Of a stretch of DNA of 64,000 nucleotides, positions 44,202 to 52,137 are shown piece by piece (the stretch's first letter is position 1; every line of letters starts with the position of its first letter). The stretch is from UBA1765 sp045629945 (GTDB taxonomy: Bacteria; Fibrobacterota; Fibrobacteria; Fibrobacterales; Fibrobacteraceae). Where the stretch lies: the NCBI GenBank assembly GCA_045629945.1, contig JAZQSE010000009.1:124001-188000 (forward strand), in the 5' to 3' direction. A program made the translations under genes and the position numbers. Under the pieces are notes generated by a model. The model worked only from the letters and a program-made list of their open reading frames with translations, was not told the DNA's origin and did not search any database.

Positions 44202-44274
44202 TGAACTAAGAAGGACTCGAACCTTCGACCCACGCCTTAAAAGGGCGTTGCTCTACCAACTGAGCTATTAGTCC
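44202..44274 (-). tRNA. tRNA-Lys (TTT)
   Basis: On the minus strand: acceptor GGACTAA with TTAGTTC, D-arm AGCTCAGTTGGTAGAGC, anticodon loop CTTTTAA (anticodon TTT), T-arm GAAGGTTCGAGTCCTTC. CCA is not encoded. Confidence 0.95.
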
Positions 44275-44321
44275 AACGCACCCAATATTAGTAAATCTTT
44301 TTTATTTTGTAAATTGTAATT

Positions 44322-45335
44322 ATGAAAAATTTTCACTTTTTTTCAAAAATATTCATTTTTTTAGTGCTATTCAGTAGCATTTCTTACTCTTATTTCAAAC
44401 AAAATGACGCTGGACAAGAAGTTTTTTCATTTGTTTCCCTTTTTCAAAGCCCACGAAACATCGCTTTAGAAAATGCAAACGCTGCAGAACCATCTACCGA
44501 TCCTGGAATAAGTTTTTTAAATCCAGCCGCACTACGGGTGCCAGAAGGGCAAAAAAACAACCTTGCTTTTTACTGGAACACAGGTGAATTATCAGAAAAC
44601 CAAGGCCTTATTACTTATGTTCGGGCATTAAACCCACTTATTCTCCAGGCAAGTTATGGCTGGATTTCTTATGGAGACATAGAAGAAATCAATGAAAATG
44701 CCGAAGAAACAGGAAAAACACATTCACCTTTAAGCCAATTATTTGCCGTTTCTGCATTTATTCCTTTGAAACACATACAAGTTGGCGTTACAAGTAAATT
44801 AATTACCGACAAATTAACAGATGATTCAGATGATAGAACGGCTTTAGGCCTTGCTTTTGATTGGGGTATTTCTTGGATTTCTTCTTCTGCACGTTATGGA
44901 TTCTCTTTAAGTGCAAGAGATTTCGGAGCTATGCTTCGAGACTATTCTGACAACGATGAAAACTCAAGTTACGCCATGAGCGAAACATTTGCTCTTTCTG
45001 CATTTTTAAAACCAAGGCCAATTCCTCGCCTTACTTTATATGGTGAAACCACATTCCCCCGCTATAGCGAAAGCACTTTACGCCTCGGGGCCGAATACAC
45101 ACTTAGCCAATATTTCTTTTTAAGGGCTGGTTTTTCAAGAACCTGGTTAGATATCAGCCGTGATTTCAAAGAGCTGTTTTCTTCAGCAAGTAGGCCTGGC
45201 GAATCAAACGAAGTCCGACTTTTCAGTTTAGGCCTTGGCTACGCTTACTCCAATTTTGCTTTGGACTATGCATTTTCTTACTTAACTCAAGGCATTGGAC
45301 TTGAACACCGCGTAGGAATCCGCTTTGCATTTTGA
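44322..45335 (+). CDS. PorV/PorQ-like outer membrane beta-barrel protein
   Basis: 337 aa with a signal peptide (about 1-23). After it, GQEVFSFVSLFQSPRNIALENANAAEPSTDPGISFLNPAAL-type sequence (seen as FQSPRNIALENANAA and GISFLNPAALRVPEG) matches the start of PorV/PorQ/FadL-like barrels, where an early NPA motif is typical. Repeated strands follow, ending in Phe. In T9SS-bearing bacteria PorV shuttles cargo; the GH5 protein at 57650 carries a possible sorting domain. Assignment to PorV versus PorQ is not possible here. Confidence 0.65.
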   Translation: MKNFHFFSKIFIFLVLFSSISYSYFKQNDAGQEVFSFVSLFQSPRNIALENANAAEPSTDPGISFLNPAALRVPEGQKNNLAFYWNTGELSENQGLITYVRALNPLILQASYGWISYGDIEEINENAEETGKTHSPLSQLFAVSAFIPLKHIQVGVTSKLITDKLTDDSDDRTALGLAFDWGISWISSSARYGFSLSARDFGAMLRDYSDNDENSSYAMSETFALSAFLKPRPIPRLTLYGETTFPRYSESTLRLGAEYTLSQYFFLRAGFSRTWLDISRDFKELFSSASRPGESNEVRLFSLGLGYAYSNFALDYAFSYLTQGIGLEHRVGIRFAF

Positions 45336-45422
45336 TTTTATTTTACACTTTCTAAAAGATATCTCTTATTCTTTTGGTATATAATATTGTATATTTTGAA
45401 AGTATTTTATGGAGTTATTTAT

Positions 45423-45722
45423 ATGAAAAAGATTATTTCTTTAGCATTGCTTTTAATTTTAGCTGGTTTATTTGCTTGTTCAAAAGACTCAAACAACTTT
45501 TTTGGCAAATGGTCTGGCGAATCCCTTAACTTTTCTGTAGAACCTAACGGTGAAAACAAAGTAAAAATTGTTAACGAAAACGGTACTCTCCTTGGCGAAA
45601 TCAAAGACGGGAAAATCGTTGGCAAAAACGAGCTCGGCATGAGTTTTGAAATGACCGTAAAAGGCGACTCCGCTTATTATACTTTTGCAGAAATCACAAC
45701 TGGCTACAAAAGAGTCAAATAA
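45423..45722 (+). CDS. Small putative lipoprotein, 99 aa
   Basis: Lipobox LFAC at residues 16-19 after MKKIISLALLLILAG. The mature part is short and beta-rich (GKWSGESLNFSVEPNGENKV). Start at ATG 45423 with GGAG; the ATG at 45387 would put residues ahead of the signal peptide. Followed by its own terminator. Confidence 0.78.
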   Translation: MKKIISLALLLILAGLFACSKDSNNFFGKWSGESLNFSVEPNGENKVKIVNENGTLLGEIKDGKIVGKNELGMSFEMTVKGDSAYYTFAEITTGYKRVK

Positions 45723-45741
45723 TTTCTGTTCTAATCTTTTT

Positions 45742-45775
45742 AAAAGTCTACTCTTTTGGGTAGACTTTTCTTTAT
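45742..45775 (+). terminator. Terminator after the small lipoprotein gene
   Basis: AAAAGTCTAC (45742-45751) pairs with GTAGACTTTT (45760-45769), followed by CTTT. Confidence 0.8.
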
Positions 45776-45847
45776 ACAAAAAAAATGGTATTGCACCTCC
45801 TTTATTTAATGATTTGGGCGTAAATAGCGAATAACAAGCACAAAATA

Positions 45848-45862
45848 GTGGTATTATACCAC
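45848..45862. promoter_or_regulatory. Palindromic operator candidate upstream of the Fic gene
   Basis: GTGGTAT-T-ATACCAC is a perfect palindrome 30 bases before the ATG. Half-sites GGTAT also occur at about 45788 and right at the start codon. The Fic protein has a C-terminal winged helix that could bind it. Confidence 0.5.
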
Positions 45863-45891
45863 CTTTTACACCATTTTATCATATTAATGGT

Positions 45892-46947
45892 ATGAAATTA
45901 AAGAACCTTGAAGAAGTCCTGGATTTATGGAATTCGATGCAGCCTTTGAGCGAGCATGACAAGCAACGCCTGAACAGGCGGTTTACGGTTGATTTCAACT
46001 ATAACAGCAACCATATTGAGGGCAATACTCTCACCTATGGGCAAACCGAACTTTTACTCTTTTTCGGTAAGGTAAACGGCGTTGCTAAATTAAAGGATTG
46101 CGAAGAGATGAAAGCAAGCGACGTCTGCCTTAAGTTGTCTCTAGGAGAATCCCAAGAAAAAAATTCCCTCACCCAGAACTTTATTCGACAACTACATAGA
46201 ACGCTTCTTCGAGAGGACTACCAAGTTCACTACATTCCTCCCGATGGCACAGCATCATCCTACACGATACACGCAGGCCAATATAAAACAAGACCGAATA
46301 GCGTTGTCACCCGATATGGAGAAATTTTCACCTATGCATCCCCCGAGGAAACCCCATCATTAATGAACGATTTGGTGGATTGGTACAATGAAGTTGAACA
46401 AGATGGAACGCTTTCACCCGTTGATTTAGCAGCTCTGTTCCATTATAGGTATATTCGAATTCATCCATTTGAAGAGGGCAACGGAAGAATCGCACGACTC
46501 ATGGTCAATTACATACTCGCAAAACACGGGTATCCGCGGCTCGTTTTCCGCAGTCGTAAAAAGGACGATTATCTTGAAGCGCTTCACGAAACAGATTTAA
46601 ACGTGGGGTCTGCTCCGTCCGATGGCGCAAAGGCAACCCTAAAGCAAATTCGCCCCTTTCGGAATTACTTCCGCAAAATGTACACCAGCGAAATTTTGTA
46701 CAACATACAGTTTATCACGGAGCAAGGCAAATGGTGGTTTGACGGAGAATGTGTTCAATTCCGCAGCGAGAATTCCAGCAGAATTCTTGAACTTCTCTTA
46801 GACAATCCAAGCATAACATACGCCGCAATCAAAGAAAAAATCGGCATAAATATGTCCGCCATACAAAAACAGCTAAAATCCATGATGGATAAAGGCTACA
46901 TTATCCGAACCGAAAATGGGGAATGGCGCGTGATTATCACCCAGTGA
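45892..46947 (+). CDS. Fic family protein with inhibitory helix and C-terminal winged helix
   Basis: 351 aa. The Fic motif HPFEEGNGRIAR is complete (HxFx(D/E)GNGRxxR), so AMP transfer, or its reversal, is possible. The N-terminal SNHIEGNTLT carries the (S/T)xxxE(G/N) inhibitory helix of class II Fic proteins. The C-terminal 65 residues (ITYAAIKEKIGINMSAIQKQ) look like a winged-helix DNA-binding domain. No separate antitoxin gene is needed or seen. Base composition is more GC-rich than its neighbours, suggesting transfer. No clear ribosome site before ATG. Confidence 0.9.
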   Translation: MKLKNLEEVLDLWNSMQPLSEHDKQRLNRRFTVDFNYNSNHIEGNTLTYGQTELLLFFGKVNGVAKLKDCEEMKASDVCLKLSLGESQEKNSLTQNFIRQLHRTLLREDYQVHYIPPDGTASSYTIHAGQYKTRPNSVVTRYGEIFTYASPEETPSLMNDLVDWYNEVEQDGTLSPVDLAALFHYRYIRIHPFEEGNGRIARLMVNYILAKHGYPRLVFRSRKKDDYLEALHETDLNVGSAPSDGAKATLKQIRPFRNYFRKMYTSEILYNIQFITEQGKWWFDGECVQFRSENSSRILELLLDNPSITYAAIKEKIGINMSAIQKQLKSMMDKGYIIRTENGEWRVIITQ

Positions 46948-47020
46948 TTGAGAGAAGGACCACAGCCCCAGCTTGAGACCTTGATTGTCATCTTTATTGG
47001 CGAGTTCTAGAATATACTTT

Positions 47021-47092
47021 TTATTCCCCCTCTAACCGATCCAGAGCATTCCCGAAATAATTCTCTGCCGAATTCTGATAATGTAGCTGCAT
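47021..47092 (-). CDS. Small ORF (23 aa) downstream of the first island palindrome
   Basis: ATG at 47092 with AGAGG before it, to TAA at 47021; reads MQLHYQNSAENYFGNALDRL and ends EGE. It may be a true small gene or the N-terminal stub of a lost one. It lies downstream of the palindrome at 47136 in the same orientation as the other palindrome-linked genes. The rest of 46948-47324 shows no gene. Confidence 0.35.
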   Translation of the reverse strand: MQLHYQNSAENYFGNALDRLEGE

Positions 47093-47135
47093 AGCAAAAC
47101 CTCTTGTTTCTACTACGCAATATAAAAGAAGCGCA

Positions 47136-47150
47136 CGACAATTAATGTCG
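47136..47150. promoter_or_regulatory. Island palindrome copy 1
   Basis: Minus strand: CGACATTAATTGTCG, followed by TATATT as a possible -10. Same family as 48770 and 56015. Confidence 0.6.
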
Positions 47151-47324
47151 TTCACTTTTTATTCACAAAAATGTTGATAGTTGCAAACTATAGGCGACAT
47201 TTTATGATGTAAAATTTTTTCAGTTGATAGCTGCAATCAGTTGTTTGCAAAATGAAGGGGTATTTCGTTTTTCAAGATTTTATTAGATAAATTACTTCTC
47301 CTAAATTTGATGGAGACTGAAATT

Positions 47325-48212
47325 ATGACAGAAAACTTTCCTCACGATTCCTATGTCCGTTCGGTGTTTAAGGATCCGGCTCGGACTGCGGAATTATTGC
47401 GACTTGCCGCACGCAAGAACAGCAATCTAGCACAATTTCTTGCGACAGTAAATCTCGACACCCTAAAAGAAATTCCAGGAGCATTTAGCGATGTGGTTTC
47501 ATTCGGTTACAACGATCTTGCGTTCACCGTAAAGATTGACAGTAACGAGCCCAAGAAGGCCGAACTTTTTGTCGGAATTATTGAAGAGCACAAAAGCTAC
47601 TCCGAATCGGCAATTATTCCCCTGCTTGTAAAGTACTGGTACGAAATCATGGTTCGCGACCAGAAGAATATCCCGACTGTAGCCATAGTCCTTTACAACG
47701 GCAAGGATTCTTGGAAGATTGGCAAAACGACCATGTTCCCGAACTATCCTGAATATTACCACAAGATCGGTCTTCCGTTCATCCTTGAAGTAGTAGACGT
47801 CAGTTACATTTTCATCGATGAGGAAATCCCGCACATTTCGCCAAAGATTGCTTTGGCTTTGGTTGCTTTGAAGTATGTTTTTTCGGAAGAAAAACTCAAA
47901 AAATTTCTGAAACCGGCAATCGCCGGACTTAAGTCTCTCCCACGTGAAGAAGCGGAAGACCTTTTGTCAAAAACTTATGTATATTTGAAAAAGTGGTTCA
48001 AGGGCGAAGCCAAGGAGCAGTTCAAAATGGATTTCAAAAAATGCAGCGAAGTTTATGGCTACAAGTCCATTGCCGAAGTTGAAGAGGAAGAACAGGCCGA
48101 AAAACTTCAAGGAATTGCTAAAGCGATGTTTGATGCGGGGAAAATAACTCGTGAAGATGCAATTCAATTTTTCAACATACCTAAAGAGAAAACAGATTCC
48201 TGGAGCGTCTAA
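47325..48212 (+). CDS. Rpn family PD-(D/E)XK nuclease / transposase_31-like protein
   Basis: 295 aa. The N-terminus HDSYVRSVFKDPARTAELLR and the core FSDVVSFGY then ELFVGIIEEHKSY, with Asp followed by ExK, match Rpn (recombination-promoting nuclease) proteins, which occur in variable numbers and are linked to horizontal transfer and, recently, defence. The C-terminal 60 residues are helical and acidic. Start at ATG 47325 because GGAG is 9 bases upstream; earlier TTG and ATG codons are less likely. Confidence 0.85.
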   Translation: MTENFPHDSYVRSVFKDPARTAELLRLAARKNSNLAQFLATVNLDTLKEIPGAFSDVVSFGYNDLAFTVKIDSNEPKKAELFVGIIEEHKSYSESAIIPLLVKYWYEIMVRDQKNIPTVAIVLYNGKDSWKIGKTTMFPNYPEYYHKIGLPFILEVVDVSYIFIDEEIPHISPKIALALVALKYVFSEEKLKKFLKPAIAGLKSLPREEAEDLLSKTYVYLKKWFKGEAKEQFKMDFKKCSEVYGYKSIAEVEEEEQAEKLQGIAKAMFDAGKITREDAIQFFNIPKEKTDSWSV

Positions 48213-48473
48213 ATTAGCACCCTATTTTCTCAATCGCGGTTCAGCAAAACTCTGATAGCGAGAGTCGCAGAAACCAAGCTTGCTTGAGTTTATATGACCG
48301 AGCATGCCGAGCTTCTGCAAAGCTCAAACTTATGTCAAAAACGCGATAACCTTATAAAAACCTCATTTATCAAAGTACGCCGGAATAATCCGTCTGCAAA
48401 ATTCTCGCAATCAATGTAAGCCTTGAGCATCAACCGGCACATTGTCTAAACTATGCAAAAAATAGTCGAAAAA
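48213..48473. repeat. Non-coding gap with dispersed repeats, including direct repeat copy 1 (48229-48250)
   Basis: CTCAATCGCGGTTC...GCAAAAC (48229-48250) recurs at 55364-55385 with one mismatch. Next to it, GAGTCGCAG...CTTGCTTG...ATGACCGAGC resembles the 75-bp repeats at 12688-12848. No gene is seen in this gap. Confidence 0.7.
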
Positions 48474-48731
48474 TTACCTTTTAATTATTTTTAATAAAGC
48501 TACCAAATCCGTGATTACCATCTGAATGATTTTTTCATACAAACACTCCAAGAAAATGCCTGATATGGCAAAAAAATAAAGTATCTTATCCCAGGCATCT
48601 AAATTGCCCCAATAAATAGGAATACAAACAATTCCTATCAATAATTCTAATGGCAGCATTAGCACCAAAAGAAATCCCAAGGGATCCTTTTTTATTCTCA
48701 GCATCCTATTTTCGGAGTCACTTGTTTTCAT
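48474..48731 (-). CDS. Small membrane protein with two hydrophobic segments
   Basis: 85 aa from ATG 48731 (GGAG 6 bases before; ATG at 48737 overlaps the ribosome site). Hydrophobic segments are GFLLVLMLPLELLIGIVCI and ILYFFAISGIFLECLY, with charged ends. No family recognised. A palindrome-bearing promoter precedes it. Confidence 0.65.
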   Translation of the reverse strand: MKTSDSENRMLRIKKDPLGFLLVLMLPLELLIGIVCIPIYWGNLDAWDKILYFFAISGIFLECLYEKIIQMVITDLVALLKIIKR

Positions 48732-48769
48732 AATCATCTCCTTTTTTTCTTGAAGATAGATTATATTCG

Positions 48770-48784
48770 CGACAATTAGTGTCG
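48770..48784. promoter_or_regulatory. Island palindrome copy 2 with promoter for the small membrane protein
   Basis: Minus strand: CGACACTAATTGTCG immediately upstream of AATATAAT, a good -10 box, so a bound protein would block the polymerase. It lies between the terminator at 48801 and the gene starting at 48731. Confidence 0.7.
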
Positions 48785-48800
48785 TTTGACCCTACAAAAA

Positions 48801-48824
48801 AAAGGTAGTCGAAAGACTACCTTT
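48801..48824 (-). terminator. Terminator after the 48832 gene
   Basis: AAAGGTAGTC, GAAA loop region, GACTACCTTT: perfect 10-bp stem followed on the minus strand by T. Confidence 0.88.
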
Positions 48825-48831
48825 TTAACAT

Positions 48832-49515
48832 TTATTTCCACAGGGAGCAAATCTTCTGAATAATTTCTTCCTGTGTTTTTCCTTGCGGATGAGGCACGAC
48901 AATGCAACGATGCGTTCTTCCGGATTCGCCAACTAGAATAAATTCGCCCGTAGATTCATTTTTAGATTTAAGTTGCCCGCGAGGCTCCCAACGTTCAAAG
49001 AATCGACCGACACCTTTTTTCTCACCCTCGTAAACGCCGGTCAAGAAAACAGAAACGCAGGGATCCAGGTCATCCATTTCAGCAAGCAACAACTGGGCGC
49101 ATTCATTAATCTGTTCGCTTCTTAAGCCCTGCGTGGTCCCCTGTTTTGCACGAAAATTGATTTTATACAAATCACTCCAATAAAAATCATGGTAAATATT
49201 CTCACCAAAAGTTTCTTTTCGTTTTCGTTCAAGAACATGACCAACAACTCTCCAAAATGGAGATTTATTATAATAATAACCTTCTTCTTTTTCTTTTAAC
49301 CAATTTAATTCATCATATTCATAATCTTCCACCAATGGAATTCTCACTTGATTAAGACTATTTGCATCTCTGCCAATAAACATCGGAAGTCCCTTCTTAA
49401 AACGACTTCGTAGGCCAACGAAATGTGTCGGCAAAATACCCAAAGCATCGCTATTAGACAGAGTCTTCGCCTTATCGTAAAGGGACTTGTATAATTGTTG
49501 TACTTGTGGAGTCAT
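48832..49515 (-). CDS. Uracil-DNA-glycosylase-superfamily-like protein (1 of 3 in the cluster)
   Basis: 227 aa. Motif order suggests the UDG fold: LPMFIGRDAN (motif A region), SPFWRVVGHVLERK, FYWSDLYKIN, then LDPCVSVFLTGVYE, and VVPHPQGK in the place of the HPS motif. The residues are not those of a proven uracil glycosylase, so activity is unknown. AAGGGA precedes the ATG. Confidence 0.6.
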   Translation of the reverse strand: MTPQVQQLYKSLYDKAKTLSNSDALGILPTHFVGLRSRFKKGLPMFIGRDANSLNQVRIPLVEDYEYDELNWLKEKEEGYYYNKSPFWRVVGHVLERKRKETFGENIYHDFYWSDLYKINFRAKQGTTQGLRSEQINECAQLLLAEMDDLDPCVSVFLTGVYEGEKKGVGRFFERWEPRGQLKSKNESTGEFILVGESGRTHRCIVVPHPQGKTQEEIIQKICSLWK

Positions 49516-49551
49516 AGTAAGATTCCCTTATATAGCGGAAGCAATAAGATT

Positions 49552-49580
49552 CTATTCGTATTTTTTTACAATACGAATAG
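49552..49580. repeat. Perfect hairpin between the EcsC-like and UDG-like genes
   Basis: CTATTCGTAT / ATACGAATAG with a 9-nt loop. It may be an attenuator or an mRNA-stability stem; no T-run follows on the minus strand. Confidence 0.5.
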
Positions 49581-49595
49581 TATTCAATTTTATCA

Positions 49596-50360
49596 TTAGG
49601 AGTCTTTATTTTCATCAGCCTCCATAAAAAGTTTTTTGTGTTCATGCAGGAAGATTAAAAATCGATTAGAATCTTTTCCAAATAAGAAACAAGATAGGCC
49701 TCCAGAAATCAAGCCACCAAAAATCGGAATAACCTTTCCAGCAGCCTTCCCTATTTCTTTTTTGCTAATATCTTGACCTCCCTTTATTCCCAGCCATTTT
49801 GCGATTTCTTTTATGGCACGAAATAAAGCAGTATTTCCCCACTTCAGATGGGCAATACGTTCTGGAGCACCTTTAGCAACAGCTTTTATAAATTGTTCAA
49901 CACCTTCCCTAGCTCCGTGACCAATGGCTTCTCGCATTCCAAAAAACATTACAACAAGGGCTTGAGTAGTTTGCTCAGTAGCATTTCCATTTTCATCATA
50001 AAATTCTGGCATTCCATATAAATAAGCTAGTTCCTGGGCTAACACCAAAAGATGGTATTGATATTGTACAACATCCGCAGGAACGGAAGCAAACATCCCA
50101 AAGCCCCCGGGAAGTCCAGCCAAAAAACTAGTTGTAGTTACAATCTTTTTTCTATAGGAAATACGTTCTTTCGCAATCAGATCCAACGACCCATGCGATA
50201 CTAGCGACCATGGCCTTATATTATCAACATTTTTTAGTTTATCTTTATCACTAACATATGGAAGAAGAACTTCTTGAAGAAATTCCTGACGATGAATTTT
50301 AGCTCCAGGAATACTTAAGAGCCCATTCATCAATTTAATCGGTAAGTTACCTGCATTCAT
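49596..50360 (-). CDS. EcsC family protein
   Basis: 254 aa. Features of EcsC-type proteins: ASVPADVVQYQYHLLVLAQE followed by LAYLYGMPEF, and near the C-terminus GKAAGKVIPIFGGLISGGLS. There are hydrophobic stretches, so it is probably membrane-associated. EcsC-type proteins are often found beside transport or conflict genes; the biochemical role is not known. AAGGAG precedes ATG. Confidence 0.65.
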   Translation of the reverse strand: MNAGNLPIKLMNGLLSIPGAKIHRQEFLQEVLLPYVSDKDKLKNVDNIRPWSLVSHGSLDLIAKERISYRKKIVTTTSFLAGLPGGFGMFASVPADVVQYQYHLLVLAQELAYLYGMPEFYDENGNATEQTTQALVVMFFGMREAIGHGAREGVEQFIKAVAKGAPERIAHLKWGNTALFRAIKEIAKWLGIKGGQDISKKEIGKAAGKVIPIFGGLISGGLSCFLFGKDSNRFLIFLHEHKKLFMEADENKDS

Positions 50361-50415
50361 TTCATCATCTCCTTATTGTTTTTTATTACATCAACCACAA
50401 AAAGACCAAACAACA

Positions 50416-50643
50416 TTATAGGCTTTCCGACAAACAATAATCCTTACATAGGGGACACCATTGCGGCACACCTATTTCACGCAAACGATCATATATAAAT
50501 CTTTGATAGACCAAGCCTATGATTTCTTGATCATTTTTCACACAAACGGCTTTTCTATAATGCATATCTTCTGCAAACCAATCTCCCGGAAATATTTCAT
50601 AATCAACACTGCAGTATTTACATTCTACACATAAATCTGGCAT
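50416..50643 (-). CDS. Small Cys-rich (zinc-ribbon-like) protein
   Basis: 75 aa with CVECKYC near the N-terminus and CPLCKDYC near the C-terminus, a likely four-Cys zinc site. GAGG precedes ATG. Function unknown; it lies between the EcsC-like and a UDG-like gene on the same strand. Confidence 0.65.
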   Translation of the reverse strand: MPDLCVECKYCSVDYEIFPGDWFAEDMHYRKAVCVKNDQEIIGLVYQRFIYDRLREIGVPQWCPLCKDYCLSESL

Positions 50644-50697
50644 TATTAAACCTCATTAGATTTTTTCTAGACAAAACACAACTGTTTCGTCCACGTT

Positions 50698-51795
50698 TCA
50701 GGGTTCAGAACAATCCTTCATCGCCTTCAAAGCTATCAGAATTTTTGATATTACATCTTCATCCGTAGCATTTGATGCAATCGTACACAATTCAAAAAGA
50801 CCGTCACAATTCAAGCTCCTTTTCCTTTCAAAAATATCAAAAGAAGGATTTTTTACAATTTTAATTGTTTCTGAATCCAATTCTTTTCTCGTTGAAAGCG
50901 TCAGAACCGTTTCTCCATTTTCACTCATTGTCACAAGCAAAACTATTGCATTTGAATCACCCGATTTTGAGTTCATCCTATAGCCAATAGAGCGTTCTCC
51001 ATACCATTTACTAAATGGTCCAATAAATTTTTTCAATTTATCATCAAAAAATATTGTCTCAACCCGCTTATAAATAGGATTATGTTGTGCAAAGCCTTCG
51101 TCAATATTTCGCTGTCGTACAAGTTCATTCCATTTTTCAATATATTTGCGACGTATATTATACGACGGATGGTTAATAGGGAAGAAAATTGAATTTGGGT
51201 AAAGCTGCTCCTTATTAGCCGGTAACCAATTTTTATACAAATCCTTTTTGCCCCATACTATGACAACATGAGGATTTAATTTATCCATAACCTCACTAAA
51301 GGCCAACCTAGCTTGGCTTACATAATTATCATAATCAGCCATAAGCCAATCATGGCGCCCTGGTCGACAAGCAACTGGTCTTTGGAAAAAATTATAGAAA
51401 GCCAAATTTTTCCAAACATAGTCTGAGCCTTGTTTCGTATAATTGTTTTTTGAATAAACATTTTGCACCAGCATCTTCGCTGTATTTCTATATCCCTTGA
51501 GATATGAATCTTTCGGCAAAGAGATCCATTTAGGAAAATCGTCAAAAGAACTAAAATTTTGGCTATAGCCCTGATCCAAATAAGCCCAAATAACAACTTC
51601 GTTGGTCCATCCAGAATAATTCTCCATCTCCTTAATTCTACTCGGATCCGTTAAATAATGAGATTCCCCTAAAACAAGAATTTTTGTTTTACACTTGAAA
51701 TAACCCTTTCCGATATAAGGCCAATATTTTACATTCTTCGAGTTTTGGAAAAGACGCTCAGTCTCTTTCGTCATTTCGTTATAAACTATACCCAT
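50698..51795 (-). CDS. UDG-superfamily-like protein with extra C-terminal domain (2 of 3)
   Basis: 365 aa from ATG 51795 (GAGG upstream; TTG 51804 is the alternative). The N-terminal 215 residues are homologous to the 52138 protein: KILVLGESHYLTDP, WTNEVV, RNTAKMLVQ, LAFYNFFQ, then LNPHVVIVWGKKDL and PINHPSYNIRR. GESHY sits where UDGs have GQDPY, and NHPSY where they have HPS. The C-terminal 130 residues are a separate, unrecognised domain. Confidence 0.6.
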   Translation of the reverse strand: MGIVYNEMTKETERLFQNSKNVKYWPYIGKGYFKCKTKILVLGESHYLTDPSRIKEMENYSGWTNEVVIWAYLDQGYSQNFSSFDDFPKWISLPKDSYLKGYRNTAKMLVQNVYSKNNYTKQGSDYVWKNLAFYNFFQRPVACRPGRHDWLMADYDNYVSQARLAFSEVMDKLNPHVVIVWGKKDLYKNWLPANKEQLYPNSIFFPINHPSYNIRRKYIEKWNELVRQRNIDEGFAQHNPIYKRVETIFFDDKLKKFIGPFSKWYGERSIGYRMNSKSGDSNAIVLLVTMSENGETVLTLSTRKELDSETIKIVKNPSFDIFERKRSLNCDGLFELCTIASNATDEDVISKILIALKAMKDCSEP

Positions 51796-51947
51796 AATGC
51801 ACAAACCTCATTTAACAATTGACAAGAGAATAAATCACTTGAATCAAGCGTCCTTTAGGAATATAAACAAAAAATTTACTTCTGTGGACAAAAAATCTTG
51901 ATTTCCCAAAATCACTAGACCAATTAGCGAATTTAGGCAAAAAGTAG

Positions 51948-52118
51948 CATTTTCAATCGATTTCACTCCATTCTGTTCGTTCTGACAACGTGAACGGACT
52001 TCTTAAGCAATGGATCCTGTACTACGGTTCAATCGCCGAAGTGCAGAAGCCCCCCAAGCTTCGCCAAATGGTACTTGACAGTGCGAAAGAACTAGTAGGG
52101 ATGTACGAACAGCGGTAG
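51948..52118 (+). pseudogene. C-terminal fragment of a second WYL-regulator gene
   Basis: The + strand reads, up to a TAG at 52116, a tail closely like the end of the WYL protein at 56079: LLKQWILYYGSIAEVQKPP here against QLKQWILSYGNNATVEKPK there, then LRQMVLDSAKELVGMYE against LREMLLDTAKELVKKYE. No start or N-terminal part exists; a stop at 51945 bounds the fragment. It lies in the 340-bp gap between two UDG-like genes. The base composition is more GC-rich than the intact gene, so it is from a diverged relative. Confidence 0.85.
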
Positions 52119-52137
52119 TTTCTCCGTATGGATTTCT

